A stretch of DNA of 64,000 bases from JBFWVR01 sp050246635 (GTDB lineage: Bacteria > Acidobacteriota > Vicinamibacteria > Vicinamibacterales > UBA2999). The DNA lies in assembly GCA_050246635.1 (NCBI GenBank), contig JBFWVR010000009.1, positions 146,611-210,610 of the forward strand, read 5' to 3'. Under the pieces are notes generated by a model. That model was not told where the DNA came from. It saw nothing but the letters and a program-made list of their open reading frames with translations, and searched no databases. Position 1 is the first letter of the stretch; each line of letters opens with the position of its first letter. A program made the translations under genes and the position numbers. This document shows positions 22,576 through 29,369 of this stretch, in pieces.

Positions 22576-24783
22576 ATGCCCACTGCGATGGAAAAGCTCA
22601 TACTCGACATTGATGCCCGCCTGGCCAGAGCCGCTTGCGACGTCGTTGTGGAGAGCGGCCCGGAGGCCCTTGGTAACCTTCGCCGCACGCTGGAGGCCGT
22701 GGCCGCCGACATGGCCGCGACCGGCGCACCGGGGCTCGTCGAACTGGCGGAGGTGATCCGCCGGGCCGCGTCGATTGCGACGTCGGCTGACATGCTCACC
22801 ACGGTCCAGATCGCCGACGCGGCGTGGACCCAGTGGAAGGCCGGGCACGCCAGCGACGGGGAGGCCGCGCCGGCCACGATGGCGCAGGTGGTGCCGCCGC
22901 CGGCGGGACAGGAGGGGCGCCGCGCCGAGCCGGCCCCGGCCCCCGCGGCCGCGCAGGGCCCGAGTGTCGAGCGCGACGTCGAGGCGCTGGCGATGGACCC
23001 CGAGCTGTCGGGCATGTTCATCAGCGAGGCGCTCGATCACCTCGGCACGATCGAGGCGACGGTCCTCGAGCTCGAGAGCAACCCCACCGACAACAAGCTG
23101 CTGAACGACGTCTTCCGCCCCTTCCACACCGTCAAGGGCAACTCCGGCGCCCTCGGTGTGGCGACGGTGCAGGAGCTTGCGCACCGCGTCGAGAACCTCC
23201 TCGATCTGTGCCGCTCCGGCAAGCACGCCGTCGGCGCGGTGGAGATCGACGTGATCCTCAAGTCGGTCGACCTGCTCACGCTCATGATCCGTGACCTGGG
23301 CCAGCGCCTGGCCGGCGAGGCCGGGGTGGACGTCGAGGCCGAGCGCCGGGCGCTCATGCAGGTCGTCCAGCAGGTCATCGACGGCGAGGCGCCCGCGCCG
23401 GTCCAGGCGGCGCCTGTCGCGGCGGTGCCGCCCGCGCCGGAGCCCGAGCTCGTGGGCGCGCCGGCTGCGACGGCGGTGCCCGAGGCGGTCGCACCGGCCG
23501 CCGCGCGTGGCGGGGCGGTGGCCCCGGCGGCGCCCGTGGTGGGCGGTCCGGCCGGGCCCGCGGCCGTGCCCGCCGGCCCGCGGCGTGCCGCCGAGGATCA
23601 GGCGGCGGCGGTCAAGGTCGACACGCGCAAGCTCGACAACCTCGTGGACATGGTCGGCGAGCTCGTGATCGTGCAGTCGATCATCTACCAGGACCCGACG
23701 CTGCAGGCGGCCGCCGACGAGCGGCTGTCACGCAACCTCGCGCAGCTGCGCCGCATCACCAGCGAGCTCCAGCGCAACGCGATGGCGATGCGCATGGTGC
23801 CGATTCGCCAGACCTTCCAGAAGATGGCGCGCCTCGTGCGCGACCTCGGGAAGATGTCCGGCAAGACCGTCGACTTCCTGATGTCCGGCGAGGACACGGA
23901 GCTCGATCGCAAGGTCGTCGAGGACATCAACGACCCGTTGATGCACATGATCCGCAACAGCATGGATCACGGCATCGAGGAGCCGTCGGTCCGCGAGGCC
24001 CGCGGCAAGCGCCCGCAGGGCCGGCTCGAGCTCAAGGCCTTCCACCAGGGCGGCAACATCGTCATCGAGATTGCCGACGACGGCGGCGGGCTGAACACGG
24101 AGAAGATCCTCGCGAAGGCGATGGCGCAGGGGATCGTGTCGCCGGACGAGCAGCTCCCGCCGAGCGAGATCTTCCAGCTGATCTTCAAGCCCGGCTTCTC
24201 GACCGCCGACCAGGTGACCGAGATCTCCGGCCGCGGCGTGGGCATGGACGTGGTCCGCCGCAACATCGAGGCGCTGCGGGGCCGGATCGAGATCCAGTCG
24301 GCGCCCGGCGAGGGCACGGTCTTCCAGATCAAGCTGCCGCTGACGCTGGCCATCGTGGACGGGCTGCTGCTGCGGCTCGGCGAGGAGCGCTACGTGCTGC
24401 CGACGTCGGCCGTGCGGGAGTCGCTGCGGCCGCAGCCCGAGCACGTGCACTCCGTGCAGGGCCAGCAGTGCATGGTCCAGGTGCGCGATCAGCTCATCCC
24501 GCTCGCGCCGCTCAGCGACATCCTGGGCGTCGAGCTCGGCGATGTCGCCAACCCGTGGGACGGCACCGTCGTCGTCATCGAGGACGATGGCCGCCAGGTG
24601 GCGCTGCTGGTCGACGAGCTGGTCGGCAAGCAGGAGGTCGTGATCAAGTCGCTCGGGCCGTCCTTCAAGACGGTGCGCGGTGTGGCGGGGGGCGCGATCC
24701 TCGGCGACGGCCGCATCGGGCTCATCCTCGACGGGAACTCAATCGTGAAGCTCATGCAGGGCGGCATGCGCGCCGCGGCGTAG
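22576..24783 (+). CDS. cheA: Chemotaxis histidine kinase CheA
   Basis: A 735-residue kinase. An N-terminal helical region of about 95 residues comes first, with no phosphorylatable His. A Pro/Ala-rich linker follows, then the HPt (P1) domain with phospho-His184 in FHTVKGNSGALG. A second Ala/Pro-rich linker (about 270-345) stands where P2 would be, and no clear P2 is seen. Next are the dimerisation domain (DTRKLDNLVDMVGELV), the catalytic domain (N-box HMIRNSMDHGIE, G-box IADDGGG, and GRGVGMDVV), and a CheW-like P5 domain that ends with the LVDELVGKQEVVIK segment. It phosphorylates CheY-type receivers and CheB. The start may be ATG 22576 or 22588; neither has a strong ribosome site. Confidence 0.95.
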   Translation: MPTAMEKLILDIDARLARAACDVVVESGPEALGNLRRTLEAVAADMAATGAPGLVELAEVIRRAASIATSADMLTTVQIADAAWTQWKAGHASDGEAAPATMAQVVPPPAGQEGRRAEPAPAPAAAQGPSVERDVEALAMDPELSGMFISEALDHLGTIEATVLELESNPTDNKLLNDVFRPFHTVKGNSGALGVATVQELAHRVENLLDLCRSGKHAVGAVEIDVILKSVDLLTLMIRDLGQRLAGEAGVDVEAERRALMQVVQQVIDGEAPAPVQAAPVAAVPPAPEPELVGAPAATAVPEAVAPAAARGGAVAPAAPVVGGPAGPAAVPAGPRRAAEDQAAAVKVDTRKLDNLVDMVGELVIVQSIIYQDPTLQAAADERLSRNLAQLRRITSELQRNAMAMRMVPIRQTFQKMARLVRDLGKMSGKTVDFLMSGEDTELDRKVVEDINDPLMHMIRNSMDHGIEEPSVREARGKRPQGRLELKAFHQGGNIVIEIADDGGGLNTEKILAKAMAQGIVSPDEQLPPSEIFQLIFKPGFSTADQVTEISGRGVGMDVVRRNIEALRGRIEIQSAPGEGTVFQIKLPLTLAIVDGLLLRLGEERYVLPTSAVRESLRPQPEHVHSVQGQQCMVQVRDQLIPLAPLSDILGVELGDVANPWDGTVVVIEDDGRQVALLVDELVGKQEVVIKSLGPSFKTVRGVAGGAILGDGRIGLILDGNSIVKLMQGGMRAAA

Positions 24784-24801
24784 GCCAGGAGAACCATCAT
24801 C

Positions 24802-25266
24802 ATGTCGATCGCAGGCAAGTACCTCACATTCGCGCTCGGGGACGAGGAGTACGGGCTGCCCGTCCTCAAGGTCCGCGAGATCATCAAGATCCTCGACATC
24901 ACCGCCGTGCCGCAGGTGCCCGGGCACGTGAAGGGCGTGATCAACCTGCGCGGCAAGGTGATCCCGGTCGTCGACCTCCGGCTGAAGTTCGGCTTCGAGC
25001 CGCAGGCCTACACCGAGCGCACCTGCATCATCGTCGTCGAGGTCGCGCTGTCGGCCGGCAAGGTGATGATGGGGATGGTCGTCGACGCCGTGTCCGAGGT
25101 GCTCAACATCGCCGAGGCCGAGATCGAGTCGACGCCCGAGTTCGGGGATCGGGTGACCACCGAGTTCATCCAGGGCATGGCGAAGATCAAGGGCCGGGTG
25201 AAGATCCTGCTCGACCTGGACCGGGTGCTCGGCGCCGACGGCACCATCGCGATGCGGGCGGCGTGA
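24802..25266 (+). CDS. cheW: Chemotaxis coupling protein CheW
   Basis: A 154-residue CheW: YLTFALGDEEYGLPVLKVREI at the N-terminus (shortened here at YLTFALGDEEYGLPV), VPGHVKGVINLRGKVIPVVDLR in the middle (key part KGVINLRG), and VDAVSEVLNI near 95. It links receptors to CheA at the inner membrane. It begins 18 bp after cheA with AGGAG upstream, and cheR starts 1 bp after its stop, so it is inside the cheA operon. Confidence 0.95.
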   Translation: MSIAGKYLTFALGDEEYGLPVLKVREIIKILDITAVPQVPGHVKGVINLRGKVIPVVDLRLKFGFEPQAYTERTCIIVVEVALSAGKVMMGMVVDAVSEVLNIAEAEIESTPEFGDRVTTEFIQGMAKIKGRVKILLDLDRVLGADGTIAMRAA

Positions 25267-25267
25267 G

Positions 25268-26116
25268 ATGACGACCGCCGTGGACGCGGCCCCGACGCTC
25301 ACCGACCGTGAGCTCGGGGCGGTCATCCGGCTCGTGTACGAGCGCAGCGGCATCACGCTGCACGATGGCAAGCGTGCGCTCGTGGTCGCCCGGCTGCAGA
25401 AGCGCCTGCGCGCCGGCGGCTTCCGGTCGTTCACGGACTACCTGTCGTTCGTGGAGCGGGACCAGAGCGGCCAGGAGCTGGTGGCGCTGCTCGACGCCAT
25501 CGCGACGAACCACACCAGCTTCTACCGCGAGGCGCAGCACTTCGAGTTCCTGACCACGCAGGTCCTGCCGGCCTGGCGGGAACGGGCGAAGGGCCGGGCG
25601 CTCGAGGTGTGGAGCGCGGCGTGCTCGACGGGCGAGGAGCCGTACACGCTCGGCATGGTGATCACCGACGCGATGCCCGAGCTCGCCGATCCGGCGCGCT
25701 GCCGGATCCTGGCATCGGACCTGTCGACCAAGGCGCTCGCGCGCGCCCGCGCCGCCGTCTACCCGATGGACAAGGTCCAGGACCTGCCCCGGGACATCCT
25801 GCGCCGCCACTTCGAGCGCGGCATGGGGGCACAGGCCGGCCTGGCGCGTGTCGGTCCGGCCATCCGCCGCCTCGTCACCTTCGAGCAGCGCAACCTGCTC
25901 GAGATCGGCGACGTCGGCCGCCGGTTCGACGTGATCTTCTGCCGGAACGTCATGATCTACTTCGACAAGGCCGTCCAGCAGCGCGTGGTCTCGATGCTCG
26001 AGCGCCACCTCGCGCCGGACGGGCACCTCGTCATCTCCCACTCCGAGAGCCTGAACGGCGTGGCTCACGAGCTCAAGTGGGTGGCCCCGGCCGTCTACCG
26101 GCGGAGGAACGGGTGA
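25268..26116 (+). CDS. cheR: Chemotaxis protein methyltransferase CheR
   Basis: A 282-residue enzyme that transfers methyl from SAM to receptor glutamates. The N-terminal helical domain includes TNHTSFYRE, the conserved loop before the catalytic domain. The Rossmann part has VWSAACSTGEEPYTL (motif I), ILASDLST, and FDVIFCRNVMIYFD, all typical of CheR. There is no TPR extension. The ATG is 1 bp after cheW's stop. The stop overlaps the cheD start as GTGA. Confidence 0.95.
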   Translation: MTTAVDAAPTLTDRELGAVIRLVYERSGITLHDGKRALVVARLQKRLRAGGFRSFTDYLSFVERDQSGQELVALLDAIATNHTSFYREAQHFEFLTTQVLPAWRERAKGRALEVWSAACSTGEEPYTLGMVITDAMPELADPARCRILASDLSTKALARARAAVYPMDKVQDLPRDILRRHFERGMGAQAGLARVGPAIRRLVTFEQRNLLEIGDVGRRFDVIFCRNVMIYFDKAVQQRVVSMLERHLAPDGHLVISHSESLNGVAHELKWVAPAVYRRRNG

Positions 26117-26676
26117 GCACCCCTGCCGCGGTCCCCAGGACCGCCGCCTTTGCCGCGACCCCGTCGACGGGGACCATGGCCGCCCCGGGCCGGCGCCTGG
26201 TCGTCGGCATCGGGGAGTACGCGGTCTCGAACGGCGCCGAGGACGTGATCGTGACCCACGCCCTCGGCAGCTGCGTGTCCGTCACGCTGTCCGACCCGGT
26301 CTCGGGCATCGGCGGCCTGATCCACGTGCTCTTGCCGGACTCGAAGATCAACCCGCAACGGGCGGCCGAGCAACCGGCCGCGTTCGCCGACACCGGCCTG
26401 CCGCTGTTCGTCGACACGGCCGTGAAGCGTGGCCTGCTGAAGAAGCGCACGGTCGTCACCCTGGCGGGCGGCGCGGAAGTCGCCAACGCCGGCGGCGTCG
26501 GGTCGTTCAACATCGGGCGGCGCAACATCCTGGCGGTGAAGAACCTGTTGTGGAAGCTCGGCCTGCTCATCAAGGCCGAATCGGTCGGCGGCACGCAGGT
26601 GCGCACGGTGCACCTGCAGGTGGGTAGCGGGCGCGTACGGGTGACGTCCGGCAGCGCGACGGTCCTGGAGACCTAG
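26113..26676 (+). CDS. cheD: Chemoreceptor glutamine deamidase CheD
   Basis: A 187-residue protein, with the first 25 residues poorly conserved. The catalytic triad of the family is in place: Thr48, Cys54 in THALGSCVSVTL, and His71 in GGLIHVLLP. CheD deamidates receptor glutamines and can bind CheC/CheX-type phosphatases, which is interesting because a CheX-like gene is two places downstream. The GTG start at 26113 overlaps the cheR stop (GTGA) and follows GGAGG, so it is well supported even though the frame is open further upstream inside cheR. Confidence 0.93.
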   Translation: MSTPAAVPRTAAFAATPSTGTMAAPGRRLVVGIGEYAVSNGAEDVIVTHALGSCVSVTLSDPVSGIGGLIHVLLPDSKINPQRAAEQPAAFADTGLPLFVDTAVKRGLLKKRTVVTLAGGAEVANAGGVGSFNIGRRNILAVKNLLWKLGLLIKAESVGGTQVRTVHLQVGSGRVRVTSGSATVLET

Positions 26677-26692
26677 GGACACGGAGCAGGGC

Positions 26693-27112
26693 ATGGCAGA
26701 GATCACGACAGCGCCGGATGGCCGGCCACTGAGAATCCTGATCGTCGACGACTCGGCGATGATGCGCGCCATGATCAGGCGCGTCGCCGGGCTCGCCGAC
26801 GTGCCCATCGCGGAGGTGTACGAGGCGGGCAACGGCGCCGAGGCGCTGCAGGTGCTCGAGGCGCACGCCATCGACGCGATGTTCACCGACATCAACATGC
26901 CGGTCATGACCGGCAAGGAGCTGCTCCAGGAGATCGAGCGGCGCCCGGAGTGGCAGGGCCTCGTGCGGGTCATCATCTCGACCGACGGGTCGACCGCCCG
27001 CCGCGAGGAGATGAGCCACCTGCATGTGCGGTGCTATGTGGAGAAACCGTTCCGCCCGGAGGTGATGCGTGACGTCCTCAGCGACCTCACCGGCACTGGC
27101 CGCGCCGCCTGA
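26693..27112 (+). CDS. CheY-like response regulator
   Basis: A 139-residue receiver-only protein: ILIVDDSAMMR, phosphoacceptor Asp in MFTDINMP (about residue 65), IISTDGS, and YVEKPFRPE with the conserved Lys. The DDSAMMR start is the CheY style, so within this che operon it is the best candidate for the CheY that talks to the flagellar switch. The following gene starts inside it, 44 bp before its stop. Confidence 0.92.
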   Translation: MAEITTAPDGRPLRILIVDDSAMMRAMIRRVAGLADVPIAEVYEAGNGAEALQVLEAHAIDAMFTDINMPVMTGKELLQEIERRPEWQGLVRVIISTDGSTARREEMSHLHVRCYVEKPFRPEVMRDVLSDLTGTGRAA

Positions 27113-27560
27113 CGCCCGCGAGGGCCTGCTGGCGGCCCTGGCCGAGGTCGGGGAATTGAGCTTCTTCGGCTTCGTCGATGCGGTCCCCCCGGACGCGTTC
27201 GCCGAGTCGGCCACCGCGGCCGGCCCGTGGATCTGCGCCGAGGTCGACTACCGCGGCGAGGTGGATGGCGTCGTCCGCGTCGCCGTGCCCGCGGCACTGG
27301 CCGGCGACCTGATGGCCTCGTTCTCGGGGGAACCCGACGCGGGTGACGATGTCGGGGGAACCCACGACCTGCTCGGCGAGTTCGCCAACATGATCTGCGG
27401 CTCGTGGCTGACCCACACCCGTCCCGACGCCGTCTTCGCGCTCGGCCGGCCCGCGGTCGCGCGCATGCCCGAAGGCTGGTCCCCGTCCACCACCGATCCC
27501 GATGCCGTGCTGGCCACGTTCAACGACCAGCCCGTCGCCGTGTGGCTGACGAGGGCGTGA
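27069..27560 (+). CDS. CheX-like (CheC-family) protein
   Basis: A 163-residue protein of modest conservation. Residues about 85-120 include DLLGEFANMICGSWLT, which matches the E-x2-N helix that CheC, CheX and FliY proteins use to dephosphorylate CheY-P. The overall alpha/beta layout also fits. It would terminate the CheY signal and may pair with CheD. The GTG at 27069 has an excellent ribosome site (GGAGGTGAT, 27057-27065) lying inside the upstream receiver gene, giving a 44-bp overlap. The stop overlaps the cheB ATG by one base (TGATG). The phosphatase role is inferred from the motif. Confidence 0.75.
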   Translation: MTSSATSPALAAPPDAREGLLAALAEVGELSFFGFVDAVPPDAFAESATAAGPWICAEVDYRGEVDGVVRVAVPAALAGDLMASFSGEPDAGDDVGGTHDLLGEFANMICGSWLTHTRPDAVFALGRPAVARMPEGWSPSTTDPDAVLATFNDQPVAVWLTRA

Positions 27561-28639
27561 TGGCCGTCTCCCCCCCGACCCGCGTGCTCATCGTGGACGA
27601 CTCGGCCATCGTCCGCAAGCTGCTCGGCGACGCCTTGCGGGGCGAGCCCGACATCGAGGTCATCGGTGGCGCGGCCGACCCGTTCATCGCCCGCGACATG
27701 ATCGTCCAGCACAAGCCGGATCTCGTGACGCTCGACATCGAGATGCCGCGCATGGATGGCCTGACCTTCCTGCGCAAGCTGATGCAGCACTACCCGCTGC
27801 CGGTCATCATCGTGAGCTCGGTCACCAAGTCGGGCTCGGCCGCCTCGATCGAGGCGCTGCGCGCCGGCGCCATGGACGTCATCCCGAAACCCGGCGGGCC
27901 GACGAGCGTCGGCCAGGTGACGGACCGGCTCAAGGAACGGATTCGGAGCCTGCGGGCCGCCGGCGGCGGCCTGCGGGTCGGCCCGAAGGCACCCGCCGCG
28001 GTGCAGGCGCCGGCCCCGGCCAGGTCCGAGAGCGCCGTCCGGGGGCGGCGGGCCCAGGGCCTGCTCCTCATCGGCGCCTCCACCGGCGGGCCGCAGGCCA
28101 TCGAGGCGCTCCTGTCGCGCCTGCCGGCCGACGTGCCGCCGACCCTGATCGTGCAGCACATGCCGGCCAACTTCACCGCGGCCTTTGCCGGGCGCCTCAA
28201 CACGGTCTGCCCGATGCGGGTGGTCGAGGCCACCGGTGGGGAAGTGCTCGAGCGTGGGACCGTCTACATCGCGCCGGGAGACCAGCACCTGCTGGTCGAG
28301 CGCGTCGGCGTGCAGCTGCGGACCGTCGTCAAGACGGGGCCGCAGGTGCATCACCAGCGGCCAGCCGTGGACGTGCTGTTCTACTCGGCGGCGAAGCTGA
28401 GCGGGGTGCCGATGGTGGGCGTGCTGCTGACGGGCATGGGCGCCGATGGCGCCGATGGCATGGTGGCGTTGAGGAACGCCGGCGCGGAGACCATCGCCGA
28501 GGACGAGCACTCGTGCGTCGTCTTCGGCATGCCGAAGGAAGCCATCCAGCGTGGGGGAGCGGGACACGTGGCCACGCTCCTGAGCCTGCCGGCGCTGATC
28601 TACGACTGCTTCGACGCGCTCGCCAAGCGCGCCGCATAG
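27560..28639 (+). CDS. cheB: Protein-glutamate methylesterase CheB
   Basis: A 359-residue enzyme. The receiver (1-125) has IVDDSAIVRK and phosphoacceptor Asp59 in LDIEMPRMDG. A Pro/Ala-rich linker (about 135-160) leads to the methylesterase domain with the catalytic triad Ser174 (GASTGG), His200 (QHMP) and Asp296 (GMGADG). Phosphorylated by CheA, it removes methyl groups from receptors. ATG at 27560 overlaps the preceding stop. It is the last gene of the che operon, closed by the hairpin at 28640. Confidence 0.95.
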   Translation: MAVSPPTRVLIVDDSAIVRKLLGDALRGEPDIEVIGGAADPFIARDMIVQHKPDLVTLDIEMPRMDGLTFLRKLMQHYPLPVIIVSSVTKSGSAASIEALRAGAMDVIPKPGGPTSVGQVTDRLKERIRSLRAAGGGLRVGPKAPAAVQAPAPARSESAVRGRRAQGLLLIGASTGGPQAIEALLSRLPADVPPTLIVQHMPANFTAAFAGRLNTVCPMRVVEATGGEVLERGTVYIAPGDQHLLVERVGVQLRTVVKTGPQVHHQRPAVDVLFYSAAKLSGVPMVGVLLTGMGADGADGMVALRNAGAETIAEDEHSCVVFGMPKEAIQRGGAGHVATLLSLPALIYDCFDALAKRAA

Positions 28640-28658
28640 CGCGCCGCGGGGCGGCGCG
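28640..28658 (+). terminator. Hairpin at end of che operon
   Basis: CGCGCCGC (28640-28647), loop GGG, GCGGCGCG (28651-28658), starting immediately after the cheB stop codon. No T-tract. Confidence 0.6.
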
Positions 28659-28663
28659 AAGAG

Positions 28664-28825
28664 AGAATCAAGAAAACGGAATCAAGAACGGAATTCGGAA
28701 TTGGGAATTGGGAAAGCAGAAATGGGGTCAGACCCCTTTTCCGTCAGGGCTTCCGGGAGAAGGGGTCTGACCCCATTTCTGCCCGTGCTTTCCTGTTCCG
28801 TTCTTGATTCCGTTTTCTTGATTCT
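28664..28825. repeat. Nested inverted-repeat element, 162 bp
   Basis: Outer arms are a perfect 29-bp inverted repeat (28664-28692 and 28797-28825). Inner arms are a perfect 23-bp inverted repeat (28716-28738 and 28760-28782) built around GGGGTCAGACCCC. The outer arm is A+T-rich (CAAGAAAACGG-type), unlike the genome. Related pieces occur at 38331-38393, 47651-47681 and 47703-47748. It has the look of a REP/REPIN-type non-autonomous repeat; no transposase is near. It fills most of the gap between cheB and the convergent EF-hand gene. Confidence 0.85.
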
Positions 28826-28833
28826 GAATTCGT

Positions 28834-28871
28834 GATCAGCGGCTCTGACGCAGGCGTCAGAACCGCTGATC
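28834..28871 (-). terminator. Hairpin spanning the stop codon of the EF-hand gene
   Basis: Arms GATCAGCGG-CT-CTGACG (28834-28850) and CGTCAG-AA-CCGCTGATC (28855-28871) pair with one mismatch. The stop codon (28857-28859) lies inside the right arm. It would terminate leftward transcription from the kinase operon. Confidence 0.5.
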
Positions 28872-29369
28872 GAGCCACTGCCACGCCGGGTTCGCGCCGC
28901 CCGCGCCGCGGATGACGTCGATCCAGGCCGGCTGGCCTGCATCGTCCAGCACCTGAATCTTGTCCTTCTCGACGCCGAGCACCGTGATGCCCGCCGCCTG
29001 GAGCTCCGGCGTCATCTGGTTCAGCAGTGACTGGGCCGAGCTCATGTCGCTCACCGATGAGAGGCCGTAGTTCTGCGCGACGCGCGCGAACTTGTACTTC
29101 ACCGTCGTCACCGACGGGTCGCCGATCTTGTTGAAGTCGAAGCCCTCCATCTGGCCGCGGCCGATGCCGCTGCCCGCGGAGGTGGTGCCGGTCGTCGTGG
29201 TGCCGCCCGTGCCGCCGCCGGTATAGCCGGTGCCCAGCGTTCCCATGAACGTCGTCAGGAACGTCGTGAACTCCTGCGTGGTCAGCGAGCCGTCACCGTT
29301 GGTGTCGAACTTCTGGACGAGCTGCTGCGCCAGATCCTGCAGCGGGTTCGAGGTTTCGATGCTGTTCAT
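28857..29369 (-). CDS. EF-hand domain protein
   Basis: A 170-residue cytosolic protein. Residues 22-33, DTNGDGSLTTQE, form a perfect 12-residue EF-hand calcium loop. A Gly/Thr-rich linker follows (about 48-72), then a C-terminal part not recognised (MEGFDFNKIGDPS, later PELQAAGITVLG and PAWIDVIRGAGG). No signal peptide is visible. The ATG at 29369 overlaps the stop of the hybrid kinase as ATGA, so the two are translationally coupled. A calcium-responsive partner of the kinase is a reasonable but unproven idea. A long open frame upstream belongs to the reverse side of the kinase. Confidence 0.82.
   Translation of the reverse strand: MNSIETSNPLQDLAQQLVQKFDTNGDGSLTTQEFTTFLTTFMGTLGTGYTGGGTGGTTTTGTTSAGSGIGRGQMEGFDFNKIGDPSVTTVKYKFARVAQNYGLSSVSDMSSAQSLLNQMTPELQAAGITVLGVEKDKIQVLDDAGQPAWIDVIRGAGGANPAWQWLDQRF

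Noticed and set aside
28664..28825. Insertion sequence
   Set aside because: Perfect inverted repeats are present, but no transposase frame lies within or beside them, and no target-site duplication can be seen.
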